From the NCBI GenBank assembly GCA_030388825.1, contig CP128835.1, positions 2,474,001-2,538,000 on the forward strand: DNA of 64,000 bases. The letters are read 5' to 3'. This DNA is from Rossellomorea sp. AcN35-11. Its GTDB lineage: Bacteria > Bacillota > Bacilli > Bacillales > Bacillaceae_B. The notes beneath the pieces are model-generated. The model was not told the DNA's origin and did not search any database. It worked only from the letters and a program-made list of their open reading frames with translations. Numbering within the stretch: the first letter of the stretch is position 1; every line of letters begins with the position of its first letter. Made by a program: the position numbers and the translations under genes. Below, piece after piece: positions 30,883 to 39,363 of the stretch.

Positions 30883-32037
30883 TTATCTTCTTTTTCTCTT
30901 CAGTTCCTTGAAGGTATAGAGTGTTCCACGCCATTCTATACCACCTCGCTTAAAAGTTAAAAATATGGCCCTTCCGATGGAGTAGATAAACAAAAGGGAT
31001 GTTACTGGTAAGGCAAGGAATAGAAGGGGAGACTCACGGGTCATCCTCTTGATGACATTCACATAGGTGATGCCGATGAAGAGGATAATCAGCACACTCA
31101 TGATTCGGATACCCGGATCACTTGACAACACCGTAATGAAAGGAAGCACGGTTGAAGAGAAGACCCCCAATATGGCGAACAAAACGAGGAGAAGAGAGTA
31201 ATGCAGGCCGGCGAACGTATTTTTTTCCAGTCCGTTGAAGGCTTCATTCAATGATCGGTACCATTCCACTTCAAGTGACTCAAGGGCTGTGAGGAAGAAT
31301 TGCCTCTTCCCATGTTTTTTCAGCTGGACCCCAAGCTGCAGGTCATCATCGGGCATATGCTTGATTCCTTCGTGAGTACCGATTTCCTCATATGCCGATC
31401 GAGTGATGAGATTGAAGGCACCGATGCCCATACCTGTCTTAGAGTCCGGATCGTTCGCCTTCCAGGGTCTTTTATAGAAAGTGAATCCGAATAAGAAGAA
31501 TGCAACGAAGCTTTTCAGCCAAAAGGACCCCGACCGAATATGAGGAGCCAGGGTAAGATGGTCCAGTTTCCGGATTTGAAGATAGGACACCGCCCTCGAC
31601 AGGATGGTGGAATCTTTAAAGATGACATCGGCATCGGTGAATAGAATGAGGTCTCCTTTTGCGAGCTCACACCCCTTATATAATGCCTGGTTCTTTCCCA
31701 GCCATCCCGGCTCCAGGAAATGGACATGAAGCACGCTGATTCGTTCATCCTTTTCCCCTAAAGCGTCCAGTTTTTCAGGTGTTCCATCTGTTGAACGGTC
31801 ATTGACCAGGATCCATTCAACGGGATGATAGTCCTGTTTCAACTGTGACAGCACACTGTCTGTAATCGTTCCTTCCTCATTTCTTGCAGGAATGACCACG
31901 GAGAGGAGAGGGCGTTCAATTGGTGTATTCGAGTGTTCCTCAATGGAGGTAAGGGTTGTTAGGCCCCTCCACACATCCATCCCGATAAAAATCCAGACAA
32001 TAAGAATAGAAGCAAGGTAAAGGTGCAGGAGGATCAT
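30883..32037 (-). CDS. Membrane-bound family 2 glycosyltransferase
   Basis: 384-residue GT2 enzyme. An N-terminal membrane segment (residues 2-22) precedes the GT-A domain with LSVVIPARNEEGTI, VNDRSTDGT, LILFTDADVIF (the D-x-D metal motif) and a late ED-like HMPDDDLQLGVQLK. Two to four C-terminal membrane helices follow. The layout resembles HpnB/CrtQ-type transferases acting on lipid acceptors. Donor and acceptor are unknown. ATG follows CGAGGT. It lies on the same strand as proI, 69 nt downstream of it. Confidence 0.8.
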   Translation of the reverse strand: MILLHLYLASILIVWIFIGMDVWRGLTTLTSIEEHSNTPIERPLLSVVIPARNEEGTITDSVLSQLKQDYHPVEWILVNDRSTDGTPEKLDALGEKDERISVLHVHFLEPGWLGKNQALYKGCELAKGDLILFTDADVIFKDSTILSRAVSYLQIRKLDHLTLAPHIRSGSFWLKSFVAFFLFGFTFYKRPWKANDPDSKTGMGIGAFNLITRSAYEEIGTHEGIKHMPDDDLQLGVQLKKHGKRQFFLTALESLEVEWYRSLNEAFNGLEKNTFAGLHYSLLLVLFAILGVFSSTVLPFITVLSSDPGIRIMSVLIILFIGITYVNVIKRMTRESPLLFLALPVTSLLFIYSIGRAIFLTFKRGGIEWRGTLYTFKELKRKRR

Positions 32038-32106
32038 GGTATCGACCTCGTTTTTGTTTTGATTGTATCAATGAAATTGGAAATGAGCGAGTAAGGGTGG
32101 TTTTTT

Positions 32107-32916
32107 CTACGAATGTCTTTTCAATTCCTTCCCAAGATATTCTGAACGGCTTTTCGCTGATGAGATACAGGTGAAAAATGCCTCTCTAACCCTGTATCCC
32201 TCCAGTGTGCTAATCCCTGCCTCTGTTGTTCCGCCTGGACTGGTTACGTTCTTTCTTAATTCTCTTGCTTCAAGACCTGACTGTTCAAGCATGGCACTTG
32301 CACCGGAGATCGTTTGGGTGACGAGGCTTTCAGCGAGTTCTTCCTCCAGCCCCAACTCTACCGCCGCATCCTTGAGTAACTCCGCCACATAATAAATATA
32401 AGCAGGACCGCTGCCAGATAGAGCGGTTATCAGGTCCAATTGTTCTTCCTCCACTATTACTGCTGTTCCGACTGATTGAAATAAGAGGGAAGTCCATTCT
32501 CTCTGTGAGTGGGACATGTACGGATTGAACGAAACCCCTGTAGCTGATTTTCCCAAGGCGGCACTCGTATTGGGCATCGCTCTTGCAATCGCTCCTTGGA
32601 AGGAAAGTCTGTCACTGATATGTTCCGTGGTGATCCCTGCCAAAACAGAAATGACAAGCGTATTTTTTGAGAGATAGGTCCTGATAGAGTCCGCTGCCTC
32701 ATGGAAGTCTTTCGGTTTCATTGCCAGGATGACGACGTCGTATGGTAAATCTCGTTCCCCATGACGCACACCAAATTCAGCCACGATTTCATCTAAACGC
32801 TCTCTGTTAGTCCTGTTGGTTACATAGACTTTTTCATTCATCAGGACCCCTGCCTTCAGTGCCCCTTTCATTAAGGCATGAGCCATCGACCCTGCTCCAA
32901 TAAATAGTGTTTTCAT
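32107..32916 (-). CDS. proI: Pyrroline-5-carboxylate reductase
   Basis: Last step of proline synthesis. The 269-residue protein has the Rossmann start FIGAGSMAHALMKG, AMPNTSAALGKSATG and the C-terminal P5C signature LSGSGPAYIYYVAELL to NVTSPGGTTEAGI. ATG follows GAAGGAGGA. The leader is a T-box with a terminator, so expression should rise when proline tRNA is uncharged. B. subtilis has several paralogues (proG, proH, proI); the T-box and position match proI (yqjO). Confidence 0.93.
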   Translation of the reverse strand: MKTLFIGAGSMAHALMKGALKAGVLMNEKVYVTNRTNRERLDEIVAEFGVRHGERDLPYDVVILAMKPKDFHEAADSIRTYLSKNTLVISVLAGITTEHISDRLSFQGAIARAMPNTSAALGKSATGVSFNPYMSHSQREWTSLLFQSVGTAVIVEEEQLDLITALSGSGPAYIYYVAELLKDAAVELGLEEELAESLVTQTISGASAMLEQSGLEARELRKNVTSPGGTTEAGISTLEGYRVREAFFTCISSAKSRSEYLGKELKRHS

Positions 32917-32943
32917 TTGTTTATTCCTCCTTCATTTTCCCCC

Positions 32944-33200
32944 AAAAAAAGCAGACCCTCTCATCCATAAAGGACGAAAGGGTCTGCTTCCGTGGTACCA
33001 CCTTGTTTTGTCCATGACTCAATAAATGAAATGAACACACTTTAGTTCCAGGTAACGTTGGAAAAACGTTCTGCTTTAAGACGCTCAAAAGGCAGGTTCA
33101 CAAATAGAGGGGATGACGGCACCTTGCAGCCGGTGGGCACCGATCTCTGACATCGTCTATTCGCTACTAGTCTTTATCATCGCTTTTACTGTATCGTTAA
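32944..33200 (-). ncRNA. T-box riboswitch leader (proline) of proI
   Basis: On the minus strand the T-box core AAGGTGGTACCACGG (32992-33006) is followed by the terminator AGCAGACCCT...AGGGTCTGCT with seven T (32944-32990). Upstream lie an AGTA-containing stem I and a likely specifier CCT (plus 33094-33096, within GAACCTGCC) reading a proline codon, consistent with the downstream gene. Stem boundaries are approximate. Confidence 0.88.
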
Positions 33201-33239
33201 GTCAGGTGACTTTTCAATCGTAATTGTATATTATAGGTG

Positions 33240-33269
33240 ATTATCGTAGATACATGGCTTGTCTGTCAA
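33240..33269 (-). promoter_or_regulatory. Promoter of the proI T-box transcript
   Basis: Minus strand TTGACA (33264-33269), 18-nt spacer, GATAAT (33240-33245). Confidence 0.6.
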
Positions 33270-33441
33270 GTGTTAATTTCAGTAAGTTCAGTCTTTTTAA
33301 AATGACATTTGTTAGGAAAAAATGTACACTATTAAATGAAGGATCATTCATTTTTTGTGAATGTTCCAGAATTGGATGGCTGAGCGGGGAGAGCATCTGT
33401 TTTGCTGCCTGCCCTTTTATTATGAAGAATGTGGTGAATAT

Positions 33442-34401
33442 ATGACAACCTTTGTGAATGATATTGCAAAAATGACTCTCTCGACTCCTTTTGCCGTCGG
33501 AGATGTGAATGTTTATTTGGTGAAAAGTGATGCCCTGACATTGGTGGATGCAGGACCTATGACAGATACAGCCTGGTTTCAACTGACGGATCAGTTGTCC
33601 CTTTTAGGATATAAACCCCAGGACATTGAACAAATTGTTTTGACTCATCATCATCCTGACCATGCAGGTTTACTCGATCGTTTCTCATCTCATGTGAAAA
33701 TTATCGGACATCCGTATAACAAGTTCTGGCTTGAACGGGATGATCATTTTCATGAAGTGTATGACCGTTTCTTCCTGCAATTGGCCACTGTATCGGGTTT
33801 GCCGCAGGAGTATTTACGTGCCATCCCTAAATTCAAGGCCCCCTTGAGATTTATGGGGAACAGAAAACTGGATATGGATATAAACGAGGGAGATGTCATT
33901 CCAGGAATGGAAGAATGGAAGGTCATTGAAACTTTGGGGCATGCCCAGAGTCACTTATCCTTTTACCGGGAGAGTGATGGTGTTTTAATAGCGGGAGATC
34001 ATTTGCTTGCGAACATTTCTCCCAATCCACTCATTGAACCGCCTTTTGATGGGGAGTTCATACGTACTAAACCGTTACTTCAATATAATGCCTCTTTGAA
34101 AAAGCTGCTCGATATCCCGATTTCCCTTGCCTATACAGGTCATGGTGACAATATCAGGGATGTCCATAAGTTAATTCCGAAGAGACTTGAAAAACAGGAT
34201 GAAAGAGCACGGGGGGTGCTAGAGATGCTTAAAGGAAACCGCCTGACCGTATTTGATATTTGTAAGACATTATTCCCTTCCGTCTATCAAAAAGAACTTG
34301 GCCTGACTCTATCTGAAACGATCGGCCAATTAGATTATCTGGAATCCTTTCCCTACATAAAGAAAGAAATGCAAGATGGGGTTTATTATTATTTTGCCTA
34401 G
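33442..34401 (+). CDS. yqjP: Metallo-beta-lactamase-fold hydrolase YqjP
   Basis: 319-residue MBL-fold protein with zinc motif VLTHHHPDHAGLL, the third His in LGHAQSHLSFY, Asp in IAGDHLLANISPNP, and a C-terminal winged helix-like segment from about 250. The ATG at 33442 gives the family start and the B. subtilis YqjP length; the longer in-frame option from 33361 adds an unlikely Cys/aromatic-rich stretch. No strong ribosome site is visible, which is unusual here. Substrate unknown. Confidence 0.85.
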   Translation: MTTFVNDIAKMTLSTPFAVGDVNVYLVKSDALTLVDAGPMTDTAWFQLTDQLSLLGYKPQDIEQIVLTHHHPDHAGLLDRFSSHVKIIGHPYNKFWLERDDHFHEVYDRFFLQLATVSGLPQEYLRAIPKFKAPLRFMGNRKLDMDINEGDVIPGMEEWKVIETLGHAQSHLSFYRESDGVLIAGDHLLANISPNPLIEPPFDGEFIRTKPLLQYNASLKKLLDIPISLAYTGHGDNIRDVHKLIPKRLEKQDERARGVLEMLKGNRLTVFDICKTLFPSVYQKELGLTLSETIGQLDYLESFPYIKKEMQDGVYYYFA

Positions 34402-34417
34402 AAAGATGGGAATCTAT

Positions 34418-35212
34418 ATGAACAGAAGAATAAAAGGAAAGACCATTGTCATCACCGGTGCCTCTGGGGGGATCGGTGAACAGATGGCGATCAAAGTGGC
34501 AGAAAATGGCGGGAATCTCGCATTGATTGCCCGTCGCGTCCATCTGCTTGAATCATTAAGACAAAAGCTTATGACTGAATTCGATTGCAAGGTGAAAGTA
34601 TATCCGTTAAATGTGACGGATTACGACCAAATCCCGAGGACCTTCGACTCTATCCTGAAGGACTTTGGTGAGATTCATGCCTTGATCAATAATGCAGGAT
34701 ACGGGATTTTCCAGGAGGCCCACGAAACTTCATTCCAGGATGTGAAGGGGATGATCGACGTGAATGTTCTGGGCCTCATGGCATGTACGGGAGAAGTACT
34801 TCCTCACATGCGCCAACAAGGGTCGGGACATATTATCAACATTGCCTCCCAAGCAGGGAAATTCGCTTCTCCAAAGTCCAGTGCATACTCTGCCTCAAAG
34901 CATGCTGTGCTCGGGTATACGAACAGCTTGAGGATGGAAGCCAAAAGATATGGTGTGAACGTAACGGCAGTCAATCCCGGCCCGATAGCCACAGACTTTT
35001 TCTCCATTGCTGATGAATCGGGGACATATGTTCAGAACGTGGAAAAATTCATGCTCGATCCGAAAGAAGTGGCTCAAAAAGTGGTGGATGCCCTTTTTAC
35101 AAGCAGAAGGGAAATAAATTTACCGGGATGGATGAATCTAGGCAACATCTTGTATCAAATTTTCCCATCTTTTGTAGAAAAAGTAGGAAATAACCTTTTT
35201 TTCAAAAAATAG
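34418..35212 (+). CDS. yqjQ: Short-chain dehydrogenase/reductase YqjQ
   Basis: 264-residue classical SDR. Cofactor motif TGASGGIG near residue 15, NNAGYG, and the catalytic Ser in INIASQAG with Y-S-A-S-K (YxxxK) downstream; PGPIATDF follows. The N-terminal KTIVITG start and a basic residue after the third strand (ARRVHLL) suggest NADPH. I use the ATG after AAGATGGGA. It starts 16 nt after yqjP and is probably co-transcribed. Substrate unknown. Confidence 0.88.
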   Translation: MNRRIKGKTIVITGASGGIGEQMAIKVAENGGNLALIARRVHLLESLRQKLMTEFDCKVKVYPLNVTDYDQIPRTFDSILKDFGEIHALINNAGYGIFQEAHETSFQDVKGMIDVNVLGLMACTGEVLPHMRQQGSGHIINIASQAGKFASPKSSAYSASKHAVLGYTNSLRMEAKRYGVNVTAVNPGPIATDFFSIADESGTYVQNVEKFMLDPKEVAQKVVDALFTSRREINLPGWMNLGNILYQIFPSFVEKVGNNLFFKK

Positions 35213-35261
35213 TGAAACCTTTACATGAGTGTATTCGTCTAATTTAATAAGGGGGGAGTCT

Positions 35262-35783
35262 ATGAAAAAATGGTTGACTGTTTTGCTGCTTGGTTTCTGC
35301 TTTCTATTTACTGGCTGCGGGTCGTCCACATCTGTCAATTCTCAGTCCAGCGAAACTTTCATAGGCTTTGTTACCCAGCTTGAAAGCAATCAGGTACTGA
35401 TCAATGATGTCTGGTTTTCTTTCGATGAACGAACCGTCATGAAAACTGACAGGGATAAAAAACTACATAAAGAACAAATAGAGATGGCTAAGAAAGTGAG
35501 GGTGACGTTCAAGGGGGGGCTTCAGGAATCATTTCCCCGCAGAGCTTCTGCAGAACGATTGGTTTTCCTGACGGACAAGGAAAGTGAAAACGAAGAAAGC
35601 GCCGTGGAACTTGTTATGAAAGATCCGCGATTTTCTCAAGTTGTCATACAATCCATCGAAAAAAATCCTACCGGCCTATATTCATTGCGGTTCAAAGATC
35701 GTTCCATTGATAGAGATGTCCATGTCATTGTGAATGTGGAAAATGATAGAGTGATTGTCCCGATACATACCTCCACTAAATGA
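35262..35783 (+). CDS. Hypothetical lipoprotein
   Basis: 173-residue exported protein with a signal peptide ending in lipobox FTGC (Cys about 17). The mature part is a small beta-rich domain (ETFIGFVTQLESNQVLINDVWFSF) that looks like a DUF3221-type OB-like fold. That comparison is weak. ATG is 4 nt after a GGGGGGAG site. A bidirectional terminator follows. No function can be given. Confidence 0.75.
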   Translation: MKKWLTVLLLGFCFLFTGCGSSTSVNSQSSETFIGFVTQLESNQVLINDVWFSFDERTVMKTDRDKKLHKEQIEMAKKVRVTFKGGLQESFPRRASAERLVFLTDKESENEESAVELVMKDPRFSQVVIQSIEKNPTGLYSLRFKDRSIDRDVHVIVNVENDRVIVPIHTSTK

Positions 35784-35827
35784 CAAAGAAAGAAGCGTTG
35801 ATTATAGACCAACGCTTCTTTCTTTGT
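35783..35827. terminator. Bidirectional terminator overlapping a gene end
   Basis: AAAGAAAGAAGCGTTG pairs with CAACGCTTCTTTCTTT around 9 nt. The last seven codons of the convergent hydrolase gene lie inside the stem. Confidence 0.85.
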
Positions 35828-36749
35828 TTTCATTTGCCTTTATTCTCTCCAACTGATCAAGAATCGCCTTTGTCACCAGTGGCGGATTCTCCATGTGGAT
35901 GCTATGTCCGTGAGAGGTTTGGATGACGGCTGGTTGATTTGTGAGTCTCTTTAATTTCTCCTGATATCTTAGCCACTCTTCTGACTGATTATTAGACTGG
36001 ATGATGGTCATGGGAAGGTGAGGGGAAACGGGTTCGCATGCCGCGACCTGGCGTGCTGTCCTTTGGCTGTCCCGTAACTCTTTATATACGGCTTCATAAG
36101 CACCAGGCTTATAGCCTGTGAAGGGGTGATAGGGCTCCATCTCTTTGGCAATGAGCTTTCCCCCTACTTTCATGTTCAGTAGCCTCGGCAGGCCCGTAAA
36201 GGCACTATAATATGCGATCCTCATGAATCTCAAGCTTTTCTTTAGTGCTTTGATCCGGTCGGGATCTTCAGTTTCATACCTCTCTTCATGGACTGCATCC
36301 ACCAGTACGATCCCTTTCACCCGTTCCTGGTGTTCGTGTGCAAACAGCCGGACATTAAGCCCCCCATATGAATGCCCTACTGCGACAAGGGGGGAGGTGC
36401 AATTCACAGCTTCCAAAATGGCTGTCATATCCTGAACATTTTCTTCTCCATCATGCAACCCTTTCCGCTTATCGCTCCAACCATATCCTCCCCGGTCGAA
36501 AGAAATCGTATGAGTGTGCTGACTCAGTTCTTCCTGCACATGATGCCAGTGCAGCGAATTTCCTGATAAGCCGGCATCCATGATCACTGTGATCGGTCCT
36601 CTTCCTTTTTCAATGACGTGAAATGCTCCTCGCCTTGTTTGAACGATTCTCCCAGGCGGTTTCCTGTAGTCTTTCTTCCTCAGTATGGAATTAAGTATGC
36701 TCGCTGGGAACAGCAGGGATGTGACTCCACATTGTATCCATTTATCCAT
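35802..36749 (-). CDS. Alpha/beta hydrolase
   Basis: 315-residue hydrolase. A membrane-like N-terminal segment (residues 2-18) is followed by the core: VIMDAGLSGNSLHWHHVQ, SFDRGGYGWSD, nucleophile elbow VGHSYGGLN (Ser), VLVDAVHEE and the C-terminal His in SHGHSIHMENP. The start is the ATG after AAGGAGAG; an in-frame codon 90 nt upstream is unsupported. Substrate is unknown. Confidence 0.82.
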   Translation of the reverse strand: MDKWIQCGVTSLLFPASILNSILRKKDYRKPPGRIVQTRRGAFHVIEKGRGPITVIMDAGLSGNSLHWHHVQEELSQHTHTISFDRGGYGWSDKRKGLHDGEENVQDMTAILEAVNCTSPLVAVGHSYGGLNVRLFAHEHQERVKGIVLVDAVHEERYETEDPDRIKALKKSLRFMRIAYYSAFTGLPRLLNMKVGGKLIAKEMEPYHPFTGYKPGAYEAVYKELRDSQRTARQVAACEPVSPHLPMTIIQSNNQSEEWLRYQEKLKRLTNQPAVIQTSHGHSIHMENPPLVTKAILDQLERIKANENKERSVGL

Positions 36750-37026
36750 GAATTTCTCTCCTTGTGTGCTGATTATCCATACTTCTGTAAGAATGGTGGA
36801 AAATCCTTCTGTTTTTAGAAGGACACTAAAAATAAACAATTTCTTTCATAGCTCATATTGGTGAAACGTCTGATCCTCAATCATTTGGTTTAACACATTT
36901 CACCTCTCTTTGGGGTTAAATGGGACAAAATAGGGGTATGCATCATGAAGCGGGCATGATTTTTAACGTCTAGAAATAATGTTTCAGAGAAAACTATGAG
37001 TATGGTTTGAAAAAGGATGTGGATGT

Positions 37027-37881
37027 ATGATAGGGATTTTTTTGGCCCTGATTCCCGCAGTTGCCTGGGGGAGTCTTGTATTTGTAAGTGTGAAGCTTGG
37101 AGGCAATGCCTATAGCCAGACAGTGGGGATCACCATTGGGGCATTGTTGTTTGCTATCGGTGCTTTCTTTATTAAATCACCGGATATGACGTTATTTGTG
37201 TGGGGGATAGGGTTTATATCCGGCATTTTCTGGGCAGTGGGGCAAGTCAATCAGTTAGCCAGCGTTGCATTCATCGGAGTTGCCAAAACGGTGCCGGTTT
37301 CAACGGGGATGCAGCTGATCGGGACGACTCTCTTTGGCGTTTTAGTGTTTAAAGAATGGAACACAACCGAGACCATTCTCCTCGGAAGTGGGGCCGTTTC
37401 AGCTCTTATTATTGGTGTTGTGTTAACCTCATTCACCCAAAAATCCGAGGGTGGTGAAAGTTCTCAACTTCAAAAAGGTTTGCTTACTTTATTGCTGTCC
37501 AGCTGTGGATACATAGCCTATGTTGTCATTTTGCGATGGTTCGCTATTGACGGATGGGAAGCCATATTACCCCAGGCGATTGGAATGTTTATCGGGGCGG
37601 TCGTCATTACCTTCAGACATAAGCCCTTTACAAAATATACCGTACGCAATATTTTAACCGGTCTTATGTGGGCATCAGGTAATTTAGGGCTGCTCCTTGC
37701 CCTTCCGCGTGTGGGAGTGGCAACAAGCTTCTCCCTCTCTCAAACAGGAATTGTCATTTCCACCCTTGGAGGTTTGTTTTTCCTTGGTGAAAAGAAATCC
37801 AGAAAGCAGGTCATTCTTGTCATTGCAGGCTGTGTTCTCATCATTCTCGGCGGTGTCTTATTAGGCTTTACAAAAGAATAA
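37027..37881 (+). CDS. glcU: Sugar transporter of the GRP (GlcU/RbsU) family
   Basis: 284-residue membrane protein with ten predicted helices in two homologous halves, typical of the glucose/ribose porter family of the drug/metabolite superfamily. The start MIGIFLALIPAVAWGS, the middle GIGFISGIFWAVGQVNQLASV and MWASGNLGLLLAL are family features of GlcU. B. subtilis glcU lies elsewhere beside gdh, so the symbol denotes family rather than synteny. ATG is preceded by GGATGTGGATGT, a weak site. Confidence 0.82.
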   Translation: MIGIFLALIPAVAWGSLVFVSVKLGGNAYSQTVGITIGALLFAIGAFFIKSPDMTLFVWGIGFISGIFWAVGQVNQLASVAFIGVAKTVPVSTGMQLIGTTLFGVLVFKEWNTTETILLGSGAVSALIIGVVLTSFTQKSEGGESSQLQKGLLTLLLSSCGYIAYVVILRWFAIDGWEAILPQAIGMFIGAVVITFRHKPFTKYTVRNILTGLMWASGNLGLLLALPRVGVATSFSLSQTGIVISTLGGLFFLGEKKSRKQVILVIAGCVLIILGGVLLGFTKE

Positions 37882-37980
37882 ACGAAGACCCTCTGAACTT
37901 TTGTGTTTGAAGAAGTGGCAGAAGGCGATCAATATGATCCTGACAGCTGCTTTCCAAGCGTCGGGGCTTGTGTGAACGGA

Positions 37981-38014
37981 AAAGGCCAAAATCAGAAGGG
38001 GATTTTGGCCTTTT
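37981..38014. terminator. Bidirectional terminator between glcU and the EthD gene
   Basis: AAAGGCCAAAATC pairs with GATTTTGGCCTTTT around a 6-8 nt loop. Confidence 0.85.
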
Positions 38015-38026
38015 GGCTGTCTTATA

Positions 38027-38332
38027 TTATTCGTCAACAATGGTGATGATAGGAGGCTTTTCTAAGTATTTCATCAAGTTGGGAACGTCAGCTCCTACTG
38101 CTTTCCACTCTTCTGTGGCAAATGCTTCTTTCATAGCCGCTTTGTCTTCAAACTCGATCTCGGTTACCAGGTAGAGCTCTAAGTCCGTATTTTGATTCGA
38201 TAACACTTTTTGCACCTTTGCATCTTTTACATGGGGAACCTTTCCTGCAATTGGCATATGGGAATTAACGTAATATTCCTCAAATCCCTCTTGATCCTTT
38301 GGTTTCTCATACATCACAATGACCTTCGCCAT
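38027..38332 (-). CDS. EthD-family protein
   Basis: 101-residue dimeric ferredoxin-like (EthD/PF07110) protein: AKVIVMYEKPKDQEGFEEYYVNSHMPIAG contains the conserved H-x-P of the family. EthD proteins accompany degradation pathways but the role is undefined. The start is the ATG after GAGGAGG; the in-frame codon 21 nt upstream has no site. Confidence 0.82.
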   Translation of the reverse strand: MAKVIVMYEKPKDQEGFEEYYVNSHMPIAGKVPHVKDAKVQKVLSNQNTDLELYLVTEIEFEDKAAMKEAFATEEWKAVGADVPNLMKYLEKPPIITIVDE

Positions 38333-38447
38333 ACTAGTCCTCCTCGTCAGCATTTGTCTTCAATTGGATTTTAACAATTATAGGAAAATACGACTATGTA
38401 TTTCATAACAAAAATATCGACAAGGTTTGACGTTCATCTTTAGTGAA

Positions 38448-39250
38448 AGCTCCCGGTTACTATACTTGTCGCCCCAGGGCAAGCCCCTTCCGCTTTTCTT
38501 GATCCAGCTCCAGGGGCTTGGGGCTCGAGGTCATAAGCCAAGTAACCCAAAAAGGCAAAAAGCGCCTTTCCGGGTTACTCGTCTTATGCTTGTCACCCCA
38601 GGGCAAGCCCCTTCCGCTTTTCTTGATCCAGCTCCAGGGGCTAGTCCCTCGAGGTCATAAGCTAAATAGGCCCAAAAGGCAAAGAACGCCTTTCCGGCCT
38701 ATTCATCTTATGCTTGTCGGGCCTGACCAAGCCCCTTCCGCTTTTCTTGATCCAGCTGCAGGGGCTTAGAGGCTTGAGGTCATAAGTCAAAACCACCAAA
38801 AAGGCAAAGAACGCCTTTCCGGCGGTTTTGCCTTATGCTTGTCGCCTCTGACCAAGCCCCTTCCGCTTTTCTTGATCCAGCTCCAGGGGCTAGGCCCTCG
38901 AGGTCATAAGCTAAATAGGCCCAAAAGGCAAAGAACGCCTTTCCGGCCTATTCATCTTATGCTTGTCGGGCCTGACCAAGCCCCTTCCGCTTTTCTTGAT
39001 CCAGCTGCAGGGGCTTAGAGGCTCGAGGTCATAAGTCAAAACCACCAAAAAGGCAAAGAACGCCTTTCCGGCGGTTTTGCCTTATGCTTGTCGCCTCTGA
39101 CCAAGCCCCTTCCGCTTTTCTTGATCCAGCTCCAGGGGCTAGGCCCTCGAGGTCATAAGCTAAATAGGCCCAAAAGGCAAAGAACGCCTTTCCTGCCTAT
39201 TCATCTTATGCTTGTCGGGCCTGACCAAGCCCCTTCCGCTTTTCTTGTTT
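38448..39250. repeat. Tandem array of six 124/125-bp palindromic units plus a partial unit
   Basis: Anchors GATCCAGCT at 38501, 38625, 38749, 38874, 38998 and 39123 give periods of 124, 124, 125, 124 and 125. Each unit holds GTCATAAG...CTTATG arms and a conserved AAAAGGCAAAGAACGCCTTTCC core. Flanking arms vary but stay paired: AGTAACCC/GGGTTACT in unit 1, AATAGGCC/GGCCTATT in units 2, 4 and 6, AAACCACC/GGCGGTTT in units 3 and 5. Units 2-3 and 4-5 repeat as a 249-bp dimer. A 3' half unit precedes unit 1. Short open frames inside are not genes. Confidence 0.93.
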
Positions 39251-39275
39251 TTCTCTGGTTTTCCATTAATTTAAG

Positions 39276-39334
39276 TTGAAAGGGAACGTATATTCGTATA
39301 GAATCATAACTATACTATATAAGAACGTTTGTTC
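39276..39334 (+). promoter_or_regulatory. polYA promoter with LexA (SOS) boxes
   Basis: TTGAAA (39276-39281), 17-nt spacer and TAGAAT (39299-39304). GAACGTTTGTTC (39323-39334) fits the Bacillus LexA/DinR core GAAC-N4-GTTC exactly, and GAACGTATATTC (39284-39295), one mismatch, overlaps the spacer. DNA-damage induction is inferred. Confidence 0.7.
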
Positions 39335-39363
39335 TATTTTTAGGGAAGATAGGGGGCGACTAT

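Noticed and set aside
33361..33441. 27-residue N-terminal extension of YqjP
   Set aside because: Cys- and aromatic-rich stretch not fitting the family; the ATG at 33442 gives the usual length.
38448..39250. CRISPR array
   Set aside because: Units are 124-125 bp without unique 30-40 bp spacers; the variable parts are paired arms that recur, and no cas gene is present.
38427..39279. Three short proline/leucine-rich reading frames in the repeat array
   Set aside because: They repeat with the array units, lack ribosome sites and are by-products of the hairpin sequence.
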